Part shown: piece after piece, positions 18,228 to 26,670 of the stretch | Position numbering within the stretch: the stretch's first letter is position 1 | Layout: every line of letters begins with the position of its first letter | NCBI GenBank assembly: GCA_023231105.1 | Contig: JALNWB010000016.1 | Location: forward strand, 1 to 39,575 | Reading direction: 5' to 3' | From: Ignavibacteriaceae bacterium | GTDB lineage: Bacteria; Bacteroidota; Ignavibacteria; Ignavibacteriales; Ignavibacteriaceae | DNA length: 39,575 nucleotides | The notes under the pieces: generated by a model | Database searches by the model: none | What the model was told of the DNA's origin: nothing | Seen by the model: only the letters and a program-made list of their open reading frames with translations | Position numbers and translations under genes: made by a program

Positions 18228-18254
18228 TATAAATAATATCTCATATTATTTATA
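18228..18254. repeat. AT-rich perfect stem-loop before the 7TM gene
   Basis: A 12-bp stem (18228-18239 with 18243-18254) encloses a 3-base loop and ends 6 bases before ATG 18261. It could block ribosome access to that start or mark a transcript end; no other ribosome-binding site is evident. Confidence 0.45.
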
Positions 18255-18260
18255 CAAATA

Positions 18261-18725
18261 ATGAATACGTATTCCATCATACCAATAGTCGCACTTTTAT
18301 TTAATGGGGTTGCATGGAGTTATATATTTATTAACAGGAAAGAATGGCCTGTAAACAACTCATTTCTGCTCTACTCAACAAATTCAACACTTTGGATCAT
18401 TAACGAAATTATTCTACGCCAACCTCTGCCTTCAGAATATATTATGCCTCTTATTAAAATTAATTCAATAATGAGTCTGGCACCAACTTTTTGGTTTTTA
18501 AATTTTACCTATACCTTTGTTGGAAGGAAAAAAGATTTAGTTTATTACATCTCTTCTACCTCTGTTTTTACAACCATCTTAATAAGTCTAAGTACTAGTC
18601 TTATTTTGGCTGGCTATATTAAAACAGACTGGGGTTATGACAGGATTCAAGGCCTTCTTTATCTTCCGGCGATCATAGTAGCTATTATTTTACCGGCTGT
18701 TTACTCGGTATATTTAATTGTTTAA
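18261..18725 (+). CDS. 7TM histidine-kinase sensor domain, truncated and free-standing
   Basis: This is a 154-residue very hydrophobic protein with about five membrane segments. It resembles the N-terminal 7TM input region of histidine kinases (HisKA_7TM type): a first helix, then a loop rich in polar residues (NRKEWPVNN), FLLYSTNSTLWIINEIILR, PTFWFLNFTYTFVGRK and the extracellular TDWGYDRIQGLLYL. The frame stops within what should be the sixth helix, so the end of the sensor domain and any kinase are missing. A multi-PAS kinase without membrane segments starts 10 bases later. It may be the remnant of a longer kinase gene or a separate sensor subunit for that kinase. The stop could also be a frameshift at the gene boundary. 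Confidence 0.65.
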   Translation: MNTYSIIPIVALLFNGVAWSYIFINRKEWPVNNSFLLYSTNSTLWIINEIILRQPLPSEYIMPLIKINSIMSLAPTFWFLNFTYTFVGRKKDLVYYISSTSVFTTILISLSTSLILAGYIKTDWGYDRIQGLLYLPAIIVAIILPAVYSVYLIV

Positions 18726-18734
18726 GGATGTAAT

Positions 18735-21700
18735 ATGAAAAATAATACAATGAATAAAACTGAACGGATAATGCCAACTTCAACCGAGGGCACAATGAAA
18801 AAACTTATTCCAGTTTTATCTAAAAAGGAGAAGCAGGAAATATTTGCTTACTACACCGTTTATGAAAAATATGAGGAGGAGTTTTCTAAAAAAGCTACGG
18901 AGGATTTAATAAACCATCCCGTTTTTGGAGAACTTATCAGAGATATTCCTAAAGAAGTTTCAGCAGCGAGAAATAAGTTGTCGAGAGAACTTCAGAAAGA
19001 TGCAATTATAAATGACAACTGGCAGCCATATATTGAATATCAGATTGAGCAGGGTATTGCTTATGCAAAGATGGGGCTTGATTTTAAATCGTGGTTTGAA
19101 GTGATTGCGCTGGTAAGAAATTACCTTACCCCTTATCTGCAACAGGAATATGGAAGTAGTGCTGAATTGCTTTCATCATTAAATGGGATGAATCTTTTTT
19201 TGGATATTGCAATGGGCATAATCGGAGAAGCATATATACAGGAAAAAGAAGGACTTATAAAGGAAGACCGTGAAAAAATCAAAAAACTGAACGAAGAACT
19301 TGAACAAAAAGTAATTGAGCGCACGGCCGAATTGATTATTGCTAATAAAAAATTAATTGCCTCTCATAAATCAGTTTCGAATCTGATGGAAGATGCAACA
19401 GAGGCGAAGAATGCTTTAGAGATCATTAATAAGGATTTGAACAATGAGATTACGGAGCGCAAGAAAGCGGAGGTCGCTCTGCGCGAGAGCGAAGAGAAGT
19501 ATAAAACCATTACACAGTCAACAGTAGACGTTATTTTTACTCTTAATAAATCAGGTAAACTGCTTTTCATTAACGAAAGTGTGGAAAGAGTTTTGGGTTA
19601 TAAAGTTGAGGAAGTCATTGGCAAGTCATTTACAAAATTTGTTCAAAAGAAAGATCTGATAAAATTATTTATGCAGATTAAAAACGTATTCCAACACAAA
19701 GAAGTTTCCAATTTCGGTACTCAAATTTTCCATAAGGACGGTCATCTTGTAGATGTAGAAATCAACGGTAGGTTGATTACGCAAGAAGGGAAGTATATTG
19801 CGCAAGGAAGCATAAGAGATATAACTGAGCGCAAACAGGCGGAAAAAGAAATTGCAATGCTTGCTCTCTCTTTACGAAGCGTAAATGAATCTGTTGTTAT
19901 CACTGATATGGAAGACAAAATTCTGTTCGTCAACGAAGCACTATTGAAAACTTATTGTTACAATGAAAATGAATTGAATGGAAAACATATTAGCATACTA
20001 CGTTCGCTGAACAATCCACCGGAATTAGTTGGCGAAATAATACCAGCCACATTACGCGGAGGTTGGAAAGGTGAATTGTGGAATAAAAGAAAAGACGGGA
20101 GTGAATTCCCGATTTATCTTTCTACAACAGTTATAAACGATAAAGAAGGCAAACTTTTAGGACTAATTGGAGTTGCTCATGACATTACTGAACGCAAACG
20201 AGCTGAAGAAGCGTTGCGTGAATCTGAAGCAAAATTCAGTTGGTTGTTCGAAAATGTTCCTGATGGGATATACCTTAGCACACCAGACGGCAAACTTGTG
20301 AATGTAAATGAAACATTAGTCCAAATGCTTGGCTACAATTCCAAGGAAGAGCTTTTAGCTGCTGATATTGTGAACGAATTGTATATGAATCCATTGGAAA
20401 GAACACTCTGGATCCAAAAACTTGAAGTCAGCGGCAAATTACGCAGCAACGAGCTTCACCTTAAACGTAAAGATGGTAGTCCATTGACTGTGAGAGAGAA
20501 TGCTCATCTCCTGGCTGATAAGCACGGTATGCTATATTATGAAGGTACTCTAACAGATATAACCAAGCTCAAGGAAGCGGAGAAAGCGCAGCGCTCATCC
20601 GAAATCCGCTTCCGATCTGTCTGGGAAAACTCCGCAGAGGGAATGCGACTAACAGATCAGATTGGAATCATTATTGCTGTCAACGAAGCGTTTTGTAACT
20701 TAATTGAAATGAAAGCTCAAGACCTAATAGAACAACCGATCACTGTCACTTATAGGGGAGAGAAGAATAAAGAGAATATACTTCGAAACTATCAGACTCG
20801 CTTCAACGAAAGAAACTTCCCGGCGCATCTTGAACAGAAGATTATACTTCCTTCATGTAAAACTGTGTACCTTGACGGCACATACACATTTGTTGACGTA
20901 GAAACAAGTAACGCGTTGTTGCTAAGCGTTTTTCGTGACGTTACAGAAAGAAAACTCAGTGAACAGGCGCTCAAAAAAAACAAATTAATGATGAACCATG
21001 CGGAGGAAATTGCTCATCTGGGAAGTTGGGAATGGGATTTAGAAACAGATAGATTAAATTGCTCTCCCGAACTTTATCAAATATATGGACTCCAACAGGA
21101 GAATTTTGACGGGAAGTTTGAATCAATTTTAAAATTGGTCCACCCTGAGGACTCTAATAAAATTCTTGCAAATATTAACCATGCAAGCAAATCACATGAA
21201 TCTTTCGAACACTATGAAAGAATAATCAGACCGGATGGTGAAACTCGTATTTTATATACAAAGGGAATTGTTCTGGACGATTCTGAAGGATATGCAAAAA
21301 CCATTTATGGTTCGTGCTTGGATATAACGGAATTTAAAAGAGTAGAGAATGCATTAATTAATTCCAGAGAAAAGTTGAGAGCTCTTTCGGCAAGCCTGGA
21401 AACAGCAAGAGAAGAGGAGCGCTCGTACATAGCGAGAGAACTTCATGATGAGCTAGGACAGGTATTAACCGCCATTAAAATGGATCTGACTTTGATGCAA
21501 GACGATTTACAGGTGAATCCAAAACTATCTAAAGAAGAAATAACCGAGCAATTAATACAAATTGAAAAAATGGCTGATCGTCTTATCATCACCGTAAGAA
21601 ATATTGCAACTGAACTTAGACCTGATATTTTAGATCACCTAGGATTAATTGCAGCTTTAGAATGGCACGCAAAAGAGTTTGAAAAAAGGCATAAGGTTCG

Positions 21701-22043
21701 TTGTGTTTTTAATAGCAATCTCCAAAAGATTGATTTAGGAAAAGATAAAGCAACCGCCGTCTTCCGTATTTTTCAAGAAACACTAACAAATGTTGCCCGT
21801 CATTCAGGCGCTTCACAAGTTACGGCAAAAGTACAATTGTTAGGAGACAAATTACTTTTAGAAGTTGAAGATAATGGTAAAGGAATTTCAGAAGAACAAC
21901 TTTTCAATATTACGTCCATTGGAATTATTGGAATGAAAGAAAGAGCAAAATTTATTGGGGGAAGAGTTTTTATTGAAGGCAGAGAAGGTGGAGGAACAAA
22001 AGTTTTTTTTGAAGTACCTCTTTCACCAACGGAAAAATATTAA
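18735..22043 (+). CDS. HPK7-type (NarX/LiaS-like) multi-PAS histidine kinase
   Basis: The 1102-residue product starts after AAGGATG. The N-terminal 200 residues are helical (YAKMGLDFKSWFEVIALVRN) and resemble RsbR-N or globin-coupled sensor domains, an uncertain call. A coiled coil (190-245) and five PAS domains follow (about 248-370, 372-495, 497-615, 618-738 and 742-870). The catalytic part is HisKA_3 with His904 in EERSYIARELHDELGQVLTA and a HATPase with FQETLTNVARHSGAS, DNGKGIS and GIIGMKERA. This kinase class phosphorylates NarL-type regulators, and one is encoded 19 bases downstream, so the two form a two-component system. No membrane segment is seen; the 7TM protein just upstream might provide membrane input. 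The second PAS is closely related to the third PAS of the kinase at 10550. Confidence 0.92.
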   Translation: MKNNTMNKTERIMPTSTEGTMKKLIPVLSKKEKQEIFAYYTVYEKYEEEFSKKATEDLINHPVFGELIRDIPKEVSAARNKLSRELQKDAIINDNWQPYIEYQIEQGIAYAKMGLDFKSWFEVIALVRNYLTPYLQQEYGSSAELLSSLNGMNLFLDIAMGIIGEAYIQEKEGLIKEDREKIKKLNEELEQKVIERTAELIIANKKLIASHKSVSNLMEDATEAKNALEIINKDLNNEITERKKAEVALRESEEKYKTITQSTVDVIFTLNKSGKLLFINESVERVLGYKVEEVIGKSFTKFVQKKDLIKLFMQIKNVFQHKEVSNFGTQIFHKDGHLVDVEINGRLITQEGKYIAQGSIRDITERKQAEKEIAMLALSLRSVNESVVITDMEDKILFVNEALLKTYCYNENELNGKHISILRSLNNPPELVGEIIPATLRGGWKGELWNKRKDGSEFPIYLSTTVINDKEGKLLGLIGVAHDITERKRAEEALRESEAKFSWLFENVPDGIYLSTPDGKLVNVNETLVQMLGYNSKEELLAADIVNELYMNPLERTLWIQKLEVSGKLRSNELHLKRKDGSPLTVRENAHLLADKHGMLYYEGTLTDITKLKEAEKAQRSSEIRFRSVWENSAEGMRLTDQIGIIIAVNEAFCNLIEMKAQDLIEQPITVTYRGEKNKENILRNYQTRFNERNFPAHLEQKIILPSCKTVYLDGTYTFVDVETSNALLLSVFRDVTERKLSEQALKKNKLMMNHAEEIAHLGSWEWDLETDRLNCSPELYQIYGLQQENFDGKFESILKLVHPEDSNKILANINHASKSHESFEHYERIIRPDGETRILYTKGIVLDDSEGYAKTIYGSCLDITEFKRVENALINSREKLRALSASLETAREEERSYIARELHDELGQVLTAIKMDLTLMQDDLQVNPKLSKEEITEQLIQIEKMADRLIITVRNIATELRPDILDHLGLIAALEWHAKEFEKRHKVRCVFNSNLQKIDLGKDKATAVFRIFQETLTNVARHSGASQVTAKVQLLGDKLLLEVEDNGKGISEEQLFNITSIGIIGMKERAKFIGGRVFIEGREGGGTKVFFEVPLSPTEKY

Positions 22044-22062
22044 ATAAAATTGAGAGGATGCA

Positions 22063-22692
22063 ATGAGAATAGTAATTGTTGATGACCATGAATTGGTGCG
22101 TGAAGGATTAAAAAAAGTTCTTCTCAAAGAACCCGGGATACAATTAGTCGGCGAGGCAAGCAATGCTACAGAACTCTTTAAATTGCTGGAAGAAACGGAA
22201 GTAGATTTAGTTGTATTGGATATTACGATACCTGGAAGAAGCGGTTTAGATATTATTGGCGATATCAAAAAACTGAACGACCATATTCGAATCCTGATCT
22301 TGAGTATGCATCCGGAAGAAAGATTTGCTTTAAGAGCATTAAAAGCAGGCGCTTCCGGTTATTTATCGAAAGAAGCCGCTGCAAAAGAATTGGTAACCGC
22401 TATTAAAAAGATTATGGGTGGCGGAAGGTATATAAGCGCCTCACTCGCAGAATATCTGGCTATTAATTTCGATAAAGAACTTGGCAAATTACCACACGAA
22501 ACCCTATCTAACCGGGAATTTGAAATTTTCCGCCTGATTGCTAAAGGTAAATCGGTAGGGCAGATTGCTGAAGAACTGATTCTGAGCGTGAATACAATAA
22601 CCTCTTATCGCTCCCGGATGATGGAAAAAATGAATTTTAGTTCAAATGCAGAGATAGTTCGATATGCAATTGAAAATAGCCTCATTGAATAA
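22063..22692 (+). CDS. NarL/LuxR-family response regulator
   Basis: This is a 209-residue DNA-binding regulator that starts after GAGAGGA. The receiver domain occupies residues 1-120 (VDDHELVREGLKKVL, acceptor Asp53 in VVLDITIPGRSG, ILSMH, and Lys in GYLSKEA). A LuxR-type helix-turn-helix fills the C-terminus (LSNREFEIFRLIAKGKSVGQ, then VNTITSYRSRMMEKM). It follows the HPK7 kinase by 19 bases and is its probable partner. It is the only protein in this signalling block with a DNA-binding output, which makes it the likely transcriptional effector. The target genes cannot be read from the window. Confidence 0.95.
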   Translation: MRIVIVDDHELVREGLKKVLLKEPGIQLVGEASNATELFKLLEETEVDLVVLDITIPGRSGLDIIGDIKKLNDHIRILILSMHPEERFALRALKAGASGYLSKEAAAKELVTAIKKIMGGGRYISASLAEYLAINFDKELGKLPHETLSNREFEIFRLIAKGKSVGQIAEELILSVNTITSYRSRMMEKMNFSSNAEIVRYAIENSLIE

Positions 22693-22892
22693 ATTCAGCA
22701 AAGCAATTTTACTTTTTTGTGATAGAATATTAAGCGTAAATTATTTTACCGACAACCGACTAAAAAAAACAATTCATGCCCCAATAATTGTGGCATCTAT
22801 GCCAATATTTATTTGGCACAAAAAACAAATGAATCGCTCTAATTAATTAATATCAAAAATATTATCATTAATATTAAGAATAGGATTTGAAT

Positions 22893-23252
22893 ATGAAGAT
22901 ACTAATTGTTGATGACTCAAAAGAAATTAGGGATAGAGTTTTAAGACTTATAAGCACAAATACTAAGTTTACAAAAGTGCTTCAAGCTGAAAATTTAGTT
23001 CAAACAAAAGATATGATTTCAACTGAGACTCCTGAAGTACTCTTATTAGATATTCAATTACCCGATGGTACCGCATTCGATATAATTGACTCAATTGACA
23101 GATCAACTTATACGCCGATAATTTTAATTCTTACCAACCATAACTTGCCTTCATACAGAAAAGAAGCCTCGGAAAAAGGAGTTTCTTTTTTCTTCGATAA
23201 GTCAACCGAATTTTTAGATCTTAGATATGCGTTAGAAAATCTTAAGAATTAA
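22893..23252 (+). CDS. Single-domain response regulator, paralogue of the one at 2-388
   Basis: This receiver protein has 119 residues. ATG 22893 is chosen because AGGA lies 7 bases upstream; an in-frame TTG at 22887 is less likely. It shows VDDSKEI, acceptor Asp53 (LLLDIQLPDG), ILTNH and Lys in FFFDKS. It closely matches the receiver at the left window edge in sequence and length, so the two bracket the kinase block like copies from a duplication. It follows the LuxR-type regulator by 200 bases. It has no output domain and its partner kinase is unknown. Confidence 0.9.
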   Translation: MKILIVDDSKEIRDRVLRLISTNTKFTKVLQAENLVQTKDMISTETPEVLLLDIQLPDGTAFDIIDSIDRSTYTPIILILTNHNLPSYRKEASEKGVSFFFDKSTEFLDLRYALENLKN

Positions 23253-23632
23253 TTAGTAAGTACCTTTCGCAAATGGGACTAAAGTCCCAAAATAGAAACG
23301 AGAGATTCTCTTCCACTATCTAAAAACTGTGGCTATTCAATTCAAATTTTCAATAGCCACGACTTTTAAGTCGCGGATTAAATAACCCAATAAACAATCA
23401 GCTTTAACCAAAACTGCGTAAGATGTGTTACTAAATAAAACAGATAGAACAAATTTTAATATACTTATCTACTACAATTATGTTAGACTTCAAATCAAAT
23501 TCTTGCCATCGAAACCGTTACAAAGATGCAACACGAATGGTTACTTTAAAATCACGAAATACGCTCTATTATAAAAATTATTGCATCAATATCTTTACAT
23601 ACAAATTTTTATAACATCTTAGGAATACTAAA
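23253..23632. other. Intergenic region with REP-like palindromes
   Basis: No gene is seen. Three palindromes stand out: GGGACT-AA-AGTCCC at 23275-23288, GTGGCTATT at 23329-23337 pairing with AATAGCCAC at 23352-23360, and CGACTT-TT-AAGTCG at 23360-23373. The arrangement resembles REP-type elements in other bacteria and may also terminate transcription of the signalling block. Just before the next gene, TATCTTTA at about 23590 resembles a -7 element. Confidence 0.55.
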
Positions 23633-26404
23633 ATGAAAAGCATTGTACGAATCGTTCTTTCCTTTATTCTCTTCCTCTCTTCAGCAATTCTCTTATCAGC
23701 ACAACCAAAAATTGACAACAAAATACAAAATACTATCCTTGGCGGTGCATCACAACTTGAAGTTGTAATAACTTTTAATGGTAATACAGCTCCATCGGCA
23801 TTACAGATAGCCGCACTCAAGCAATTGGGTATACTTAACGCGTTCAGTTTCAAATCACTTCCGATGGTTGGCGCTATAGTAACACCAACTCAAATAAATT
23901 CTTTAGCACGGAATTCACAAATAAAATCTATATACCTGAACAAAAAACTAGATTACTATAATTTTGATGCAACAGCTCTTACCGGAGTAAAAAGACTTAG
24001 AAAAGATCAAACAATAACTTCTAAAAACGGGGGATTCCCGGTCTCCGGCAAAGGCGTCACAGTTTTAATCAATGATAGTGGTGTTGATGGTTTACATGAA
24101 GATATAAAATTCGGAACTCATTTAATTCAAAATGCTATGGGTTCAACTAATCCTCATGCATACGATGCACTTCTTCCAATTGTTTATCTTGAAAACATTC
24201 CCAGTACAGATAACAATTCAGGACATGGAACACACGTAACTGGAATGGTTGGAGGTACAGGAACAAAATCAGCAGGAAAGTACGAAGGTGTTGCTCCTGG
24301 TGCAAGTTTAGTAGGATATGGTTCCGGTGCAGCATTATTTGTTCTTGATGGTATCGGTGGATTTGATTACGCAGTATCAAATCAATTTTTATATAATATT
24401 AGAGTGATAACAAATTCATGGGGCTCTTCCGGTTCATTCGATCCTTACGATCCAATTAATATAGCATCAAAAATTGCTTATGATCGTGGAATTGTAGTCC
24501 TCTTTGCAGCTGGTAACAGTGGACCCGGAGAAAATACTAATTCACCTTATGGTGCACCCTGGGTTATAACTGTTGCAGCAGGTGATAAGTTTGGTAGATT
24601 AGCAGATTTTTCTTCACGTGGTGTTAAAGGTCAAACAAGTACTTTTGAAATTGATGGCGAGACATGGACCTATGAGAATAAACCAACTATAACAGCGCCC
24701 GGTGTTGATATAGTTTCAACCAGAGTATTAGCACCTGTATCTTCTCTTGGAGCAGATGTTGATGCCACTACAATTGAACCCGCATACTTACCGTTCTATA
24801 CTACAATGAGTGGTACTTCAATGGCAACTCCGCACACCGCAGGAATTGTAGCTCTTATGTTAGAAGCTGATAAAACTTTATCCCCTGCGAAAGTAAAAGA
24901 TATTCTTCAAAAAACTGCAACGAATATGCCCCATTATGAATCTTGGGAAATTGGCGCCGGTTATGTTAATGTTTATGCAGCTGTTGATTATATAATGAAT
25001 AACAGAACTTATAACTCACTAGCAAATATATATCAACAGTTTAATAGCAATGTAAATAATTCTTCTATATATCAAGATTTTACAATTGATTATACTACTG
25101 AACCGGTATTATCCCCAACCGAAAATAAATATTCCTTTGATGTAAGTTCAGGAACATCAGCAATTGAAGTAAGTATTGATGAACTTTATGGTCTCTTAGG
25201 TCAAACCGGCAATCCAGTTAACTTAGTTGTGATTTCACCTAATGGCACAGAGTATTCATCAGGAGTACCAATTTTATTTGCAATTGAATTTCAAAGAACA
25301 GTATCGGTTACAAATCCAATGGTAGGCGCATGGATTGTTGAGTTAAGAGGTTTACGTGGTGATGTTGCAAACCCAACAAGCGGTGTTTCATTTGATGAAA
25401 CTATTCATGGTAAAGTTAAATACTTAACATTTTTAGGTCATACAGGATTGAATGATATAAGCGGCCATCCGGCAGAAAATTCTATAAAATTAGCTGTCTC
25501 TTCTAGATTAGTAGATGGATTTTCAAGTGGAATGTATATGCCTAATGATCCTTTAAAAAGAATAGATATGGCAAAATATTTTATGATGGGTCAAGCAATC
25601 AGACAATATCTTCCAACAAACGGTACCATTAATATTAACGATGTCAGTTTTGATCAACAATTGTTAGTTGAATCTGTAACAGCTAAAGGCGCTGCTATTA
25701 GAGATAGATTTCAGGTACTTAAAGGTGTTATGCTTCCTACAAGTACAGGAGTATTTTCACCGGACGCCAGCGTTAAAAGAATAGATGTTTCTTATTCTTT
25801 TATTCAAAGTTTAGGATTGCAATTAAAAGCAGATTCGCTTGCAGGAACTCAAGTAAAAGTAACCTTCAATAGTCAAGTAATCACTCTTGATGATAATGCA
25901 GATATTCCATCCAACCTAAGAGGATATGTACAATTAGCCCTCAACTTGAATTTAATAAATGCATACTTCACAATGACACAAGGTCCATATGACTTAGCAC
26001 CAACTATGCATGCATCTTTTAAACCGAATGAAATAGTAAGCAGAGGAGACTTTGCAGTAATAGTAACAAGAACGTTTAATGAATGGACAAAAGCATTAGC
26101 TAAGTCGAGCAATAATTCGAACACAGTAACTTCGATTCCAACAGCGTTTAAGTTAGAACAGAATTATCCAAATCCATTCAACCCATCAACAGTAATTAAC
26201 TTTTCTTTAGCTAAAGATGGTGTTGTAAGTTTAGAAATATTTAACCTCCTTGGTGAAAAAGTTGCTACGCTTCTTAATGGTTTTAGACCTGCCGGAAATT
26301 ACTCGGTTAAATTTGACGCAAGTAAACTAACAACGGGTGTCTATCTGTATAGGATTAATTCAAGCGAATACGTAAAAACACTAAAGATGAATCTCATTAA
26401 ATAG
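23633..26404 (+). CDS. Secreted subtilisin-like protease with SLH-like motifs and T9SS sorting tail
   Basis: The product has 923 residues. A signal peptide (1-22, ending LLSAQP) leads to a propeptide-like region (25-110) and an S8 catalytic domain (about 135-455). The triad is Asp148 (INDSGVDG), His198 (GHGTHVTG) and Ser396 (SGTSMATPHTAG), with the oxyanion Asn295 in AAGNSGP, so it should be active. A beta-sandwich region (about 485-590) precedes three S-layer-homology-like motifs (YMPNDPLKRIDMAKYF, FSPDASVKRIDVSYSF and FKPNEIVSRGDFAVIV). The C-terminus (about 835-923) is a T9SS type A sorting domain with LEQNYPNPFNPSTVINF and a GVYLYRI turn. It is probably exported by the type IX system and held at the cell surface. 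The gene stands alone, with a strong hairpin 35 bases after its stop. Confidence 0.95.
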   Translation: MKSIVRIVLSFILFLSSAILLSAQPKIDNKIQNTILGGASQLEVVITFNGNTAPSALQIAALKQLGILNAFSFKSLPMVGAIVTPTQINSLARNSQIKSIYLNKKLDYYNFDATALTGVKRLRKDQTITSKNGGFPVSGKGVTVLINDSGVDGLHEDIKFGTHLIQNAMGSTNPHAYDALLPIVYLENIPSTDNNSGHGTHVTGMVGGTGTKSAGKYEGVAPGASLVGYGSGAALFVLDGIGGFDYAVSNQFLYNIRVITNSWGSSGSFDPYDPINIASKIAYDRGIVVLFAAGNSGPGENTNSPYGAPWVITVAAGDKFGRLADFSSRGVKGQTSTFEIDGETWTYENKPTITAPGVDIVSTRVLAPVSSLGADVDATTIEPAYLPFYTTMSGTSMATPHTAGIVALMLEADKTLSPAKVKDILQKTATNMPHYESWEIGAGYVNVYAAVDYIMNNRTYNSLANIYQQFNSNVNNSSIYQDFTIDYTTEPVLSPTENKYSFDVSSGTSAIEVSIDELYGLLGQTGNPVNLVVISPNGTEYSSGVPILFAIEFQRTVSVTNPMVGAWIVELRGLRGDVANPTSGVSFDETIHGKVKYLTFLGHTGLNDISGHPAENSIKLAVSSRLVDGFSSGMYMPNDPLKRIDMAKYFMMGQAIRQYLPTNGTININDVSFDQQLLVESVTAKGAAIRDRFQVLKGVMLPTSTGVFSPDASVKRIDVSYSFIQSLGLQLKADSLAGTQVKVTFNSQVITLDDNADIPSNLRGYVQLALNLNLINAYFTMTQGPYDLAPTMHASFKPNEIVSRGDFAVIVTRTFNEWTKALAKSSNNSNTVTSIPTAFKLEQNYPNPFNPSTVINFSLAKDGVVSLEIFNLLGEKVATLLNGFRPAGNYSVKFDASKLTTGVYLYRINSSEYVKTLKMNLIK

Positions 26405-26439
26405 TGGTTGACTTTATTTAGTGAAGTATGTACATTCTA

Positions 26440-26466
26440 AGCGTCGAGAAATTTATTCTCGACGCT
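26440..26466 (+). terminator. Terminator-like hairpin after the protease gene
   Basis: AGCGTCGAGAA (26440-26450) and TTCTCGACGCT (26456-26466) form a perfect 11-bp stem with a 5-base loop. The stop of the protease is 35 bases upstream. The T-run after it is weak (TTACG). Confidence 0.65.
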
Positions 26467-26487
26467 TTACGATTAATAAAAAACGTA

Positions 26488-26670
26488 ATGAAGATAACAA
26501 GAACAATCTCACTTGGTTTATTTTTCTACTTCTCTTCCCAACTCTTCGGAAAATTTCCAATTCAGGTTTATGATTTTGAAGTTAATATTGACAGAGACCC
26601 AACTCCTACGTGGAATATGCCAAGCATTTCAGCAATAGATTATCACACAACACATGATGAACCGTTATGA
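26488..26670 (+). CDS. Small signal-peptide protein of unknown function
   Basis: This 60-residue product begins MKITRTISLGLFFYFSSQLF, a clear signal peptide, followed by about 40 polar residues ending HTTHDEPL. I choose ATG 26488 because a longer frame from 26428 would include the terminator hairpin. The stop overlaps the next start (ATGA at 26667-26670), so the two are translationally coupled and probably exported together. It may be the front part of a once longer T9SS protein or an independent small surface protein. I do not recognise the family. Confidence 0.5.
   Translation: MKITRTISLGLFFYFSSQLFGKFPIQVYDFEVNIDRDPTPTWNMPSISAIDYHTTHDEPL

Noticed and set aside
22664..22846. Open frame of 60 codons after the LuxR-type regulator
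   Set aside because: It overlaps the end of the regulator, has no ribosome-binding site and runs through AT-rich intergenic sequence; 22693-22886 only holds weak hairpins.
26428..26487. Longer start for the small protein at 26488
   Set aside because: The extension lies on the terminator hairpin, and the shorter form begins exactly with a signal peptide.
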